Source: Dryococelus australis
Taxonomy: Eukaryota > Arthropoda > Insecta > Phasmatodea > Phasmatidae
Length of the DNA: 64,000 nt
Reading direction: 5' to 3'
NCBI GenBank assembly: GCA_029891345.1
Contig: CM056997.1
Location: 216,047,212 to 216,111,211, forward strand
The notes below the pieces were generated by a model, which was not told the origin of the DNA, ran no database searches, and saw only the letters and a list, made by a program, of their open reading frames with translations. Below are positions 11,263 to 24,019 of this stretch, piece after piece. Numbering within the stretch: the stretch's first letter is position 1; each line of letters opens with the position of its first letter. A program made the position numbers and the translations under genes.

Positions 11263-14200
11263 GAAAAGTGAATATTTTACCTAACATATTTGCTCTGTAT
11301 TGGTCGCATACGCATTGGAAAAAGGTAAATAAATCATTTCAGTACTCACAAATGTTTATCTATATAACTAACACTAGTTAAGCGTTAAGACATAGAACTG
11401 CTTTCCCTAGGTTTTTACCAACTAACTGGGCACTTGCCATCCCGCCGTTGAAATATGTGCAATTTTTGAAACGTTGATTCCAAACGTCCTCAAATAACAG
11501 CAAAACGGCTCTATCAACTTTTCACTGCAATTAAATTTTCTGGGTGTTCATAGAAATTTTTTATTATTTTGGATCTTAATAACAGTCTCCACATTTAACT
11601 GTTATTTATAATTTTAAGTGCCAATATTTACATACTCGCTCTGAAAAATTACTTGTCTTGACAAATGCTGCAAATACATACAAGATGTCGGTGCACCATT
11701 ACTCCTAAGAATACCGAGGTGTAAAGACTACTTATTCGGCCAACTTTAGTCGTACCTGCCTTAAAAATGGCATCACTGTCTAGGAACATGTCGGAAAGCC
11801 ATTCCCCAATAAGTGCCGGGTAATCTACTTACCAGCCGGCAGCTCAGCCAACAGGGATTCTTCCACAGAACGAGTAGCCAGTCAGGTGCAACGCCCGTTC
11901 CAGAGCTTTGCACTTCCAATCCGAGAACAAGTACCCCCACATCAAAGTAACGCCCAGGATATTTCTCCTCTCTGCACTTATCTACTGTGTGACACAATAT
12001 TTTGTATCATTAGTGGTAATTTCAGTGTTAACTGCTTGCACTACGGACCTATTTACCGTCAATGAAGATGAAACAGGTACTCTTGGTCACTCTGTCTCTA
12101 CTTACCATCATCCTATTGATCGACAGCAAACCCTGCAAATAAAAGGTTTCAGGTTTGATACCTATTGGATAGGGCCACCCTTTTTTCGCGAAAAGATTCC
12201 ACGACTGCTGTACACGTTAGTTCAGAAACAATTCCATGGTTAGATGATTTGAGCTCCCTTGCATCTGAGGTGTCTGCCAGCCAACTACGGAAGTTCAGTG
12301 CCCGAGTAACTTAATTTGATAGGCACAGTCAAACAGAGAATGTATCCTCACACAGACATCTGGACAATTGCCGATGGATACCTGCTTGTATGCATGTAGA
12401 ATGTTGATGTCTATCCTGCGCACAAATCTTCACGTGAATATCTGGTGACCCTAAACTAATGGATATTTTTCGTAATAAGTTAATTCTAATATAAAAATTT
12501 TATTCTACTTTCTCAAGCGGGATCTTCAAACCTACGGTTGGCCACGCGCCCAGCTGAAATATGTAGTTCGTGTGTTAACGATAGCTTAGAGCCAGCAAGT
12601 TTCAAGTTCAATATTTACTTCGCTCGTAACGCTTAATTCACCCCCCCCCCCCCGTCTTAATAAAATTTCAGTTGGGCCTTTACAAGTTTTTTATTATTCT
12701 TCAAATAACGTAGATCATCGAAACAACATTTAGACACGCTTTCTTGCATTTTCACCCTCTGTAACCCTCACGAGTCGCGCAATAATTGATGAGATACAGG
12801 TTAACTTCATTTAATAATCGATGAACATTTCTGACCGCAACTGGAAAACTTTAGCCCATCATTTAACTTAACCAATACCTCATAATTGTGGCTAGGATAA
12901 GCTTTTTTTAAATATATATTTATAAAATAAAATTTAGGATAAATTTTCTTTGGAACGTTTCCGTTTGGTTAATTAAAACTTTATAGTCTAACTCCAGCTG
13001 TTTACAGAGCACCAGACAACGAAAGGGATGTTATCTTAACAAGAAGTCATCAATGTAACTAATGAACCTACGTTCCTCTATATGGTTGCAAAACTTGATG
13101 AATTTTTTATATGATTGTATGGTAAACGGACATTGACGTCGTTGATAGCGACAACATTAGAGATGCAGCCAGAAAATATTCACTACTGGGGATACAATAA
13201 CATATACACTCGTGCGTTCCATACTAGATACTCGGACACAGAGCGACTAGTACCGTAGACTGTCATGCGATCAACGTCTTTACACAGGTAGGATTCGGAG
13301 CACCAACTTCGGTAGTGAACAGGCTTAAGTTTTTGCATACTAACTTTACCAAATTCAAATATTTGCAAGGGAAGCATTTTGAGTATAATTGTGTATCCCT
13401 TATTATGTAACTTTACGTGGCCTACCGCAGCACTACTTAGTGCAAAATTTGGTGAAAATAGGTTGACTGGCTCTCGAGATATGAAATAAAAGCTCTTATT
13501 TCTAACATGTACTGTCGTTCAAAAAGGCGTAAAACAGGCACTGTATAGGCATATCTGACGCGTCTAACAACTTCATTAAACGTTTGGTTGAAATTTGCCA
13601 AATTATTCATATATATATAAACGTATAAAAATTTGTAACTACGGCATTTTGAAAGAAAAATGTATCTGTCCCATTTAAATTATGTAAGTTTCGATGGCGC
13701 ACTGTAGTACTACATCTGTGAAAAATTTGGTGGGAATAAAATGATTGGTTTCCAAAAATGCCATTAATGTTACATTTTACCACCTAACACTATCTTACAA
13801 AATGATGGTAACGTTGATCGCTGTTAGCATATCTGATATTTTAGCATACAAAGTTCAATAGAATCAGGAATTAGCCAAAGGGACTTAGTCCATTGTTTGT
13901 GCAAAGTCAGTTTATACCAGTTTTTATTCTCCAATGAATCTTCTTTGATTTAAGGAACGAATTCTTATACAATATACGCATTTAGATGGTGTATCAGCAT
14001 GACTGGCAAGATGGAGATTTTTGGAAGTTAGTCATTGCGATGCAGATGTCTGTCATGGAAAAAACAGGACTGAGCACGAAAAAATACTTATAAAAGACAA
14101 GCAACCTATGGGCGAGAAAAAAATATTTGCATACAACACTGGAAAATTCCCATAGGGAATAGTCTTCTGACTATGTAATTATACATGACCAACATATAAC

Positions 14201-14916
14201 ACATAGAAACGAACACAGGCAAGAAACCTGCTGACAAAGTTAGGACACCACAGACAAATTAAGTAAGAACAAAATAGGAAAATTTAACAAAGAAAGACAC
14301 AACAGAATATAAGCCAGGAATGCTGTAGTCAAGAATATATAGGCACAAAGCTATAAAATTCCATGAAGGAATCGAGTCAAATAAAACAGAACAACAAGCT
14401 AAATGCGAAAATCAAATTTAATATATATGTATACGAAAAAAACTATGTACGACAAACAGACAATACAACAACTCGTACAAGAACAAACAGTTGATTTCCT
14501 ACGACTGACAGAATGCGACGTTTCGGAAACTGCAATCTGTTCCCGTCTTCAGGCAGCGACACACAGGGTCCGAGAACACAAGTGCTACTGACGAGGAGAC
14601 TGGAAAAACATGGCTTTAATTAGTTTTTGAACACCTTTCTGCCGCAGCGAACGAAAATCGGGCTGTCTCCTTATTGGCTGCGCAGCTATGAGAGAGTATG
14701 ATTGGATGGTGTAGTCTTGTATGGCTACAGTTTTATCTGTTGTCTTATGCTTCAAAGATGTTTCTCTCTTATTTATGGGATCACACATTGTTTGACTCAA
14801 TACTATGTTGACTGAAAATATCATTATTGCTAATAATAAAAGCTTACTCCTTGATTTTTCTTTTGGGTTTGTTGGCTGATTTCCCAAGCATGTTCCGCAA
14901 GTTTGGATTTTTGAGT
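11263..14916. other. 3.6 kb without recognised gene
   Basis: AT-rich DNA with short random frames. It contains one copy of a short interspersed block (11798-11925), a C-rich run near 12640-12653 and a segment 'gcgacgtttcggaaactgcaa..cccgtcttcaggca' near 14516-14556. That segment resembles the post-ORF motif of some Penelope-like or similar retroelements, but nothing coding accompanies it. The Polinton insertion site closes the stretch. Confidence 0.45.
11798..11925. repeat. Short interspersed block, copy 2 of 3
   Basis: Diverged match to 5083-5202, sharing 'ccaat.ag..cc.ggtaa', 'cagcc..ca' and 'gtagccagtcag..c..cgttccagagctt'. Alignment was made by eye only. Confidence 0.4.
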
Positions 14917-14922
14917 TTCACC
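14917..14922. repeat. Polinton target-site duplication, left copy (TTCACC)
   Basis: The six bases immediately left of the AGTAG terminus are identical to the six bases immediately right of the CTACT terminus at 30769-30774. Six bp is the duplication length known for Polintons. Confidence 0.9.
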
Positions 14923-15685
14923 AGTAGAACACGCATGGGGTTCCGAACTTACTAAGCGAGGAACGATTTCCTGGACAATCTTCCAACGATAACCTCAATC
15001 GTAGTCCTTTAAGATTAACCTGGTAAAAGGTTTCATCTCACTTAGAAAACCTCTTTAGCTCCGCAACACGCACAAAGGTGCTCCGCAATAGCTCCATATC
15101 TCCATAGTCCCATAAGATTAACCTGGGAAGTGGTTTTATCTCACTCCGCATCCATCTAAATATCCACGTCCACAATTAGCACCGCACTCGACTATGCATG
15201 CTCCACCCCTTCAACAACATACACCCCCATTTCCCTCTTCACACATTCTTCTTCACAACGAGATATACTGTGATTATCTACACCTGATTCCAGGTACACT
15301 ATCCCCTCTCCACAAACATTCAAATAAAAATTCCCCCAACCCCACCCCGCACAAACTCCCTTCACAACGAGCTATGTTGTGATTAGTTTGAGTTAGATCG
15401 GATCCCTGCTCCAAGACTGTAGCCACACGACCACCTCACCTCTACTGTGGTTAATACCCTCCCCACATCTCCCCCTGCTGTGATTGATCACCACCTCCCA
15501 GGTACCCATCTCCAATACATCACAAATTCCTTCCCAGCCAGGTAAGCTGTGCTCAGTTATATACTTGCTTGTTAGGCAGAGATGATGTCATCATCTTCCA
15601 CCAGCCTACTTGTAGAGTTGCTCGCTAGATGGCAAGCAAGGTCAATTAATAAAACTCTGTTCGGGTGTTCGCAATGGCAGCTATA
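14923..15685. repeat. Polinton left terminal inverted repeat
   Basis: It is the reverse complement of about 29915-30768 with small indels. Shared landmarks are 'gaggaac..t.tcctggacaatctt.caacgataacc', 'agctccgcaa', 'cacaacgagatatactgtgattatctacac' and 'ctgcctaacaagcaagtatataactga' (inverted). The outermost bases are AGTAG. Confidence 0.9.
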
Positions 15686-16610
15686 ATCCATCTCACGTTT
15701 AGATTGTAGTACAGGGCATATGGCGCTCACTGTTTCCAGATTGCTTCAGCTTTGTGATGTAATTGGCAAGCTGTGAAACAAATGGGCGCTGAAGGAAATG
15801 GCCTGATTAAAATATTTTTTATCTGTTTACCTCCCTGCTAACTCGTAAAGGAATCCAATCCTGCTATGAAAAGCTAAGCTGCGCCTTTGAAACTGAAGCC
15901 TATGAGAATCCCTATCATTGTGATTGCATGGCGTGCACTCAATGAAAATGACATTTTTTTTAGGCTGGATAAAGATATCACATCAGGCAACACTGCACAC
16001 AGAACAAAGACAGAATTAACGACAGAAACAATGTATTGGAAAGAGAGAGTGAATGTCCATTACACCGCACACTGCAATCTAAGAGTGAGAAGCTTTATAG
16101 ATAGGGCTAGTGTTGCTTAATATCACAATCTGCTGGTAGGACCGCTGATGTCAACTGGAAGGCAAGGCTATGTTATGCATGCTATATGCAGAAGTGTTAT
16201 TAGTTAATATCTTATAAAAAACTTTGGAGGCGTGCAGTTTCGATACAACCACCCATTATTAAAAAATTACACTCGCACGTTATGTCGCTGGTGACCATGT
16301 TGTCACTGCCTGCCAAAATAGCACTAACTCACTCATCGATGTCCTAGGCATCCGACCACTACCTGTCCACAAATACTCGTGCGCTCCTCCTTTCAGCACC
16401 TCTGTCCACCATCTTCCTCATATCTCCACGCTCTCTCTACCTCTCGTCCTCCACCTGCCCCCATCATCCCTGGTAATACTTCCTCGCGTGCTCGACACCA
16501 CTTGGCCAAGCTCCAGCGACTTGCTGCATGCGGACCTCCGAGCACTTGTGTAACAGGGAGTAGACTCCCTTTCCGACCCTTGTGCTCAGGACTACCGACC
16601 ACATGTTATC
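15686..16610. other. Polinton interior, no gene recognised
   Basis: Short open frames only (15887-16120 plus, 16379-16645 plus). The latter is Pro/Ser-rich and C-rich and is followed directly by satellite units, so it is probably not coding. Integrase would be expected near an end of a Polinton, but none of its motifs is seen. Confidence 0.4.
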
Positions 16611-16614
16611 AAGT

Positions 16615-16990
16615 GTGTCCTATGTCTATATATAAGCATAGTTAGCTGTAATTTCGGAACTGTTTGAGAGACAACTACCAAAATCGCAACATAAGCATCA
16701 TTACAGACGAGGAAAAAATCGAATGGTCAAATTTAACCTACTGGTGCTTATAAACATAGTTGGCTGTAATTTCCTAAATTCATAACATAGGCATCACTCC
16801 AAACGACGAGAGGGGGGTTACAGGACCAAGTATACAGTATGCCTACATATAAGAATAGGTGGCTCTAAGTTCCAGACCACTTAAGATATAGTTGTCAGAT
16901 TCAACACATATACATCATCCACGATGTTTAGAAGGGTCGCATGGTCATGTTTTCCATATTTCTACATATAAGCATGTGCATACTCGACAG
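16615..16990. repeat. Four units of a 119-bp satellite inside the Polinton
   Basis: Units marked by 'tataagcatagttagctgtaattt' recur at about 16637, 16755, 16854 and 16973 (118, 99 and 119 bp apart). They match the much larger array at about 51690-53720 unit for unit ('aaattcataacataggcatcac', 'gacgagaa.ggt', 'gtcaagtatac'). Confidence 0.85.
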
Positions 16991-18084
16991 TGAGACTTTT
17001 ATTTTGGACCTGGCTTTGTGTGGGTAGGAGAAATACTAACAGGGCCCTCACCAGACTCGTCATCATAGAAAATGTCAGACAAAGGACATCAGGATCTGAA
17101 TTGTTTGCACCAAAATTCATACATCACCTCCGGACTCGCCTAAGTTGATAATCAATACTTGCATGGGCCTATGCCAAAAACACACTGCAGGAGGAGGTGC
17201 GGGGGTCCGCTTCCCTTGGGTTACCAGTCCGATGCCATGACCACCATTGCATAAGATGTGTTAATAGATTAAATAGTGTACACACAGGTCAGTTAGTTGA
17301 ACTCACCAGACATGAGCAAGTAAATTGAGCCATCCTCGACAGATATTGTGCAGTTAGGATAACAATTACCATTATTGGCCTATGTGCTCACCAGTCATCG
17401 CAAACCGGCAAGGTTAATAGCCATAGGCCTATGCATTCACCAGATCTGTGAGCCGGATTGGCAATGACACACATTCGACAGGATGGGACGATACGAGTCA
17501 CACACACACAGATAATGAAAATAATGCTACACTGCTCATGTCAAATGCCACAGTTACAAACAGACTGAAACGAAACCATCACTACATACCATACAGCGGC
17601 CTACACACACTCGTGCACCAAAGCAGGTATTACAGTCAGTCATACCCTGTGTCGAACCATAAATGTACAAAAGTCACTCCAACCCGCACTCATGTACTGA
17701 ACCTTCAATGCTCACAGCTCATCTATATTCCCAAAACTACTGAGAACTGACCTGCACTCATTGTGTACCTATATATCAATGTAAATAACATACTCAACCA
17801 TGTGGACAACAGAGTGCAATCGAATTAGACCTGACGAGTAAGGAGACATCACACACATTTCAATTACATGCATACTTTGTTTGAAGAGCAGCAGACCTGT
17901 AGGCAACGATGCTAACTCACTTGAATCTCAGATCACAATGATTGCTCTGTCTTTTCATGTATGGTATACATTACCGATCAAGAAGTATATCACAAACACT
18001 CCATATAGAAAAAGTATGACATTGAAAGGAACTATTACATGTAGCCTGATGCCAATGGTGTACCACACTTGAAAAAAGGTTATT
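16991..18084. other. Polinton interior, no gene recognised
   Basis: No family motif in any frame. One 100-codon plus-strand frame (17448-17750) is His/Thr/Asn-rich and looks like translated repeat. Confidence 0.4.
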
Positions 18085-20030
18085 TTCCCATTGAAAGTGC
18101 TAATGCATGCTGACCATCGTTCGTTGTCTGTCCCACTGCCCATGAAGACTAGCTATGTATGTGACAGTCATTGTGCAGGTAGGAGAAGTAATACATGCAA
18201 AAAAAATACCCACAAATCACTAATACCAACCAGAGAAGAGGTTTATTTTTTAACTGAAATGGTGTAGCAGTGAATATCCATAGACCGCGAGTGCATTTCG
18301 TCATCGACGTGACCCCACTGTAAGCAGAGACCGCAATGTCAGGCCTGCTTGTCCTTGCAGAGTAGATATCGATCAAGTACTGTATCCCCACCACCACCTC
18401 CCCTTGTCAACGTGCTTATCAGTATACTATAGAGAGGAAACAATGCATGTACCCTGAACGAAACTCGAGGTTCGATTCCCATAGAGAGTGATAACACAAG
18501 ACATCATAAAACCTGTCATTGGATGTACGTTTATCTAATGTGGGAGCAAGGGCCCCACTGCTAAAATGTCAACACGAATAGAGTAACCACCAATGTCTAC
18601 AACAGTGTTTGTAAATACAGACAGTCCCCGACCTGAACTCGAGTACCAAACTCATCACACAATTAGAGATAGTCATATACATTTCTCTGTGTGTGTTCTC
18701 CAGTAGTCCGCTATAGTGCACAAAAGGAAATATACCTACCAACATGCACATGCGAATTGCACAAGCAACAACTAGACAAAACCATACAATGTATGTCATT
18801 CGACAAAAGGTATGTAATTCTATCACTAATACAAATTGTTCGGCTGGCCAAGCGGCCTTAGGTGCCTGATTTAAGCACTGGTTCCAGTAAAAGTGTGTGT
18901 GGGTTCAAATCCCAGCACCTGACACTTTTTTCTTTGCCCTACTTGAATAAATAAGGTATCACAGGTTCGATTCCCATTGAGAATGCATGCTTACACACCT
19001 GCAGACATTCATTCGTCGATGGTTCCACTGTCCATGAAGACGAACATGTAGTGCCCATGAGAGTCATTCCCTACAGTTACAGATAGCCATACTCTGCCAG
19101 CTCTGCCCAAACCTTCTATGTATGTATCAAGCCCTTGCAATTACAAGCTGTTATACTCTGCCTGAACCTTCAGTACCAAGCCTTTCAAATTACAAGCAGT
19201 TGACACTTCCTAAATCTTTAATACATGTACTTAGACAGTTTCCATCCAGCATTACATGTTCAACCAATGCAATTAAAACACATATGTATGTTCATTCGAA
19301 ACATATGTAGTCAGAGTTTCGAAAAAAAAAACCTGCACAGGGGAAGTGCAGTGGAGCAAGTGATTGGATAGAGATATTTTTTGTGTGGCTCTACAATGAT
19401 GTCTTGAGATCCAATGAAGGAGAAGCGAAGTGAGTAAAGAGCAGTGCCATGAGTAGGGGAAAGCAGGAGTTCTCAGAGTAAAAAAAAACCTGCTTTCCAG
19501 TGGTTGCATATGATGGAAGTTTGCACAGTGTGTTACCTCCCGCCTTTGCTAGTGAATGTGAATGTGGTTTATTTCTCCCATGTTCGATAAGGATTTGGAT
19601 GTCATTGTGTTCGTTGGGGAGATGACCTCACTGGAAGCAGAGTCTCAAGACCAATAGACCACAATGACTGGGCCTGCCTTTCTGTTCACGATAAATAGCG
19701 ACCAATTACTACATCCTCACCCCCCCACTTATCATTGTACTTACCAGTATACAATTGAAATGAACTAATCCATGTACCCTGAACCATCTCCTAGGTATTG
19801 CAGGTTCCATTCCCATAGAGAGTAGTCAATCACGAAATTAGAGATAGTCATATGCATCACTCTGTGTGCTTTCTCAAATAGTCTGCTAAAGCATATGAAA
19901 AAATACCTACGAACCTGCTCACAAGTAAAAGTATACCAAACATGTTGAAGATGACTTGTTTCTGTTATACCAGGGGAGAATGATCTGAAATGGAGGAACC
20001 AGAGGGAGGGGAAAAACCGGCCATACACCC
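18085..20030. repeat. Diverged internal direct duplication of about 0.9 kb
   Basis: Bases 18085-18730 recur as 18960-19890 in the same order. Examples are 'actg.ccatgaagac' (18138 and 19030), 'ccccactgtaagcagag' against 'cctcactggaagcagag' (18310, 19626), 'gtaccctgaac' with 'ggtt.attcccatagagagt' (18450, 19770), and 'aattagagatagtcatat' with 'tctgtgtg' (18661, 19837). Offsets drift from 0.9 to 1.3 kb because of indels. No coding sense was found. The tRNA-like sequence lies between the two halves. Confidence 0.6.
18838..18924 (+). tRNA. tRNA-Leu(UAA)-like sequence, probably a pseudogene, with pol III terminator
   Basis: The 87-nt sequence has a Leu-type layout: A box 'tggccaagcggcctta', anticodon loop TTTAAGC (anticodon TAA), a long variable region and a T-arm 'gtggg ttcaaat cccag', then acceptor ACCTGAC and discriminator A. 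The acceptor pairs at 5 of 7 positions (one of them G-U) and the anticodon stem has two mismatches. There is no encoded CCA, as expected in eukaryotes. The run TTTTTT begins 4 nt downstream, which would stop pol III. I read it as a degraded tRNA gene or a pol III promoter carried by the Polinton. Confidence 0.6.
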
Positions 20031-20039
20031 AAGCACCAC

Positions 20040-20489
20040 AACATAAAACTAGCCAGCATGCCTGACCAGCTGTAGTATGTCCTCAAATGTGCTGTAAATG
20101 TTCACAGCACAGAAACAAACACATACTGGCCAAATGCTCTGAAAGATCACTATACAACTTCTGTATGTACTCGAGTATTCTGTCCAGGCAAGCCAACACA
20201 CCTGATAGGATAGATAGAGCTCCTATATATGCTACAGTGTGCTGGAACTGGAGCAGGGGAACACCGGCATACCTGGCAGGATTATTATACAGCCCCTGCT
20301 TGAAGCTCCAGCATGCCAGGGGCAAATCCACACACACACACACACACAGGTAAGTTGTTGCAGGAGAAGCAATCAGAAATGCTTCAGCTTCATCGATCCT
20401 AGAGTGAGGAACTTCCACCTACTAGGCATTCCGACCCAGTTGCCCTCCCGAGTCAGACACATATATGATGATATGTAGTCGTAGGGGAC
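20040..20489. other. Polinton interior with (CA)n microsatellite
   Basis: A (CA)n run lies at about 20330-20348. The 111-codon minus-strand frame 20083-20418 continues past the polymerase C-terminus but shows no recognised motif, and part of it is translated CA repeat. Confidence 0.45.
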
Positions 20490-23400
20490 AGTATGGATGC
20501 TGTTACCCATGATCTGACACTTGTCCATTCACAACAGTGTGAAGTGATTGCTACATTTGGTGCAAACTTTGTGCTGGTGCTACCTAATGCTGTGGACCTG
20601 CACACTCATTAATTGGTGGTCCGGAAGAACATCTCTGTATTCCTCGATCATGTTGACCGATAGACAATGCTCTTCTGAACCCCCTTGGAATGCTTTACGA
20701 CCTTGTCCCTGCACACATATGCATACAGTTTGGCCCTCAGCCCAACCAACTCCATCATGTCATTCACCTTACACTCATCTTCAAACTTGCTGATAACCTT
20801 GGCATGTGCATTGGAGTAGCAAGGATGAGTAGGAGGGTAACCACTGAGGATGATATCTGCCTTGAACCCCGGGTCTGCGGCCAGGTTGTGGCAGAAATCG
20901 GGTCATGATATGGCCATGATGAAGGAATCTGTATCCATGTAGACCAAGCCAATGTCAGTGCCATACCATGCCTGCATGATGTAGTGGAAGCAATACATGA
21001 GGGTCTTTGACAGGTATAGTATGGCAAAGCCGGCATAAACTGGTTTATCGAGAAATATTTGCTTGTGTTCGAGCTTGATAAGAGACTGCATTTCGTTGTA
21101 TATTGTTCGACACAGGAATGCCTGCTTGGATATAAGCTTCTTTGCCCACACTTAATTGCAGAAAAGTCTCATCCACTGACAGTTGTGGTTTTTTTTCTTC
21201 TGCTAGCCATATGTAGCATTGTTCATCAGCTTGAAGAAGTTCCACAAACATGTGTTTGTGCAAGCCTGATGTTTCACGGTGGTCAGCTCGATGTATGGCT
21301 TCACCCATGCCTTCTAGTGGAACTTGAGGGCACAGTGGACATCATTTAACAATAGTCCATGTGCAAATGCCTGCTTGAGGGTGACAAAGTGCATGATGTA
21401 TTGCATCCTCTTCTCAATCATGGACATCATCTTGGGCTGTCTGGACCCCAGGGGACATTCATTGATGGGCAGGTACAAAAGGTTTCGATGGTCCTCTTGT
21501 AAAGATAGAGGGTAGTCTATTTACACCTCCAGTATGTACCCAATTGGGCTGTCATCTGGCATGGACATCACATCAATATCCATGCCGGTCCATTCAAAGC
21601 CCCCATAGGGCAGGGGCAGGGATATCACCCATCCATATAGGTTGTTTGTATCAACATACTGGAGGTAAGTAGGCAGTCAAGTGGCATCATACATGGAAGG
21701 CAATTCCTTGTTGTTTGCTACAATGTGATGTGTGATGCACTGGGCCACCCCTCCCCAGATACCAGCCTCGATAAACAGGTGGTCATCATAGTCTGTAAGG
21801 AGCTCCAGCTACAAACTTGTCTTCTGCAACACCACATCGAAAGATAATGCAGGGGTGCTCATGTACTAGACACAGTCCAGACCATAGATGGACAGACAAA
21901 GCACCTGGAAGTTCTCAAAGGCATTGCAGAGCAGCAAAACAACAGTCTTCAAGTATAGCTCTGTATATTCCTTCAGCAATGTGCAACCAAAGGTCACCCA
22001 GACCATCTGCACATGGTGATACTCCCCCTCACTGATGTCAGTGCTGGTGAGTCAGTTGGCAATGGATGTGATCCCGCCCAACTGTGGCTAGTCGAGTTTC
22101 CCCAACAACATGATATAATCATATGGGAACACCTCTTTCTGGGGCACCAGCTCGAAATTATGAGGATTTGTGAAGAACACTGATGTGGTGTGGAAATTGG
22201 CAGATGTCAATTTCTGGGTGAGCACCGCAAGGCTGGCAGACATAAACCAGAATGTATCAATGAACTGGATGGTGAAGTTGTCACCTAAATTTTGCTAAAG
22301 ATAATCAATTGCTTCTTGGTGTTCGGGATATTTAAATATGTCCCCTGTGTCATAGTCAAGCTGGGTGATGATGAAATGTACATAGTATGCCAGGCTATGG
22401 AACAGGATTTGCAGATGTTTGGGGCAGCAGTGGGGCTTGTTGCAGTTGTTACATGCCACACCAATAAATCCCCCTGTGAATTGGTCATGATTGTGAACCT
22501 TCCAGTGGTTGACTCTGGTAAAGTGTGGCAGCCCTAATATAGCCAGACATTCACATGGCATCAGTGATAGCATTGGCTTGGAATGGCTATATATATATAC
22601 ACCTTCACCAGAGTGCCAATCTGTATGATCTCCTCCATGAACCTCTTCACCACACCCTCCTCAGTGTAGTGAAACACTATGTCTGTGGGAGGCTGGTGGT
22701 CTTGGCAACAAGTATCAGATCATTGTCCACATTGACGTACACCCCATAGCTGAGGGCACATGCCTCTGGTACCAATAGGTATACAATGTTGTAGTGTCCT
22801 GCTCACATGACTATAAGTACCTTGTCCACATGATGAAATTTCTGGAACTGGAGCATAGGAGGTCACCTGTTCTCCTCCACAGGCATTTCAGCATAGACAG
22901 CATCATGGTCATTGCAGTACCTCTTGTGCTCAGCCAGAGTCTCGACACCTGTGAGAACTATTAGCCACAGTTGGTCATCATATGCTCGCAGACATTGCTG
23001 GCAAACATGGATGGAATGACCAAGGGCAGGTACCTGCGTGCATACAAGGTAGTAGAAATGAGCTATAAGACACTAATATGCGTTGCCATCTTCCATCAAC
23101 ATAAGGGCGAGATCGCACTGGGTTATCTGCTCCTTCTTTGACACCCATTTTTGGATGATGCTATTGTCTTCCTCTCGAACATAGATATTCCCACTGACCC
23201 CAGGGTTCTCCCATTCGAGTAGGGGTACCTGACACAGAGGGCTGTGGAAGACCAGGCTTGTGAAGTCGAACCTGGCCTCCAGGTTGTTGTACTTCTGGTT
23301 GAAATGCTCATGATTCATCCCCTCTATCTAGTGTGCCAGGATAGCCCATTTAAAGGACTGCTGGTCACAGTTAAGGTGATTGATTATCACCTTCCTAGCC

Positions 23401-23990
23401 AATATCGTAGTAGGCAGGGCAATGTAGGAGGAATCTCGAAGTGTGTCGAGCTTATTGAAGTGCAGCTGGAGCCTCTTCACCATGAACATCTAGCTGCTGC
23501 CCTTCCCCATGTAGTCAACCTCCTCCTCGCATATATTCAAGATGACAGTCATTAGTGCATCTTCCACATTGGCTATATTGAAGAGAGGAATGTTCTTCAT
23601 TTTGGAGGCATGTTGACCTGATTCATCCTCATCTGGTTTGGGCTTACCATACATACAGTCGAGGATGATAATGAATTGAATGGAACCCTGACTCATTATC
23701 GAGCAGCTCGGGCTTACCATACACACACTCGAGGATAATATATAATTTAATGGCAACCTGAATCGTTGTCTCCTACTCCAGTTGGCCGATAATACCAGCC
23801 TTCATACTCTTGAGGTATTTGCAAATGTCAGTATTATCACTCGAAGTATTCTCAATGACATATGTCCACATCACACCCTTAAACACTCTCTTCTATTCCA
23901 CAAAGCCATGCTTGTTGACTGCATTATCCCTGATGAAGATGTCCGTGCAATGTCATCCCTTGGCAGTGATCTGTCATGCAGACATGAAGG
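20490..23990 (-). pseudogene. Polinton protein-primed DNA polymerase B, decayed
   Basis: The enzyme would copy the transposon by protein-primed synthesis. Reading downward from about 23990, family blocks appear in order. The N-terminal block has SSYIALPTTILARKVI followed by FKWAIL (23340-23440), then FDFTSLVF and VSGNIYVREEDN. Next is HKRYC with EMPVEEN (about 22900). The pre-exonuclease block VHNHDQFTGGFIGVACNNCN leads to the exonuclease-I-like LFHSLAYYVHFIITQL (22350-22510). Polymerase motif A is YVDTNNLYGW (about 21640), the motif B region is DKPVYAGFAILYLSKTLMY (about 21000-21050) and motif C is VYMDTDSF (20921-20945), with both catalytic Asp kept. VGLRAKLYAYV (about 20735) is the C-terminal block. 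Total span is 3.5 kb, near full length for the family. Many stops and frameshifts between blocks make it non-functional. The initiator codon cannot be fixed. Confidence 0.92.
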
Positions 23991-24019
23991 GCAAAGACTG
24001 TGGAGCAGTAGATGTCCCC

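Noticed and set aside
14516..14560. Penelope-like element
   Set aside because: Only a short 'acgtttcgg..cccgtcttcagg' segment; no RT or GIY-YIG frame nearby.
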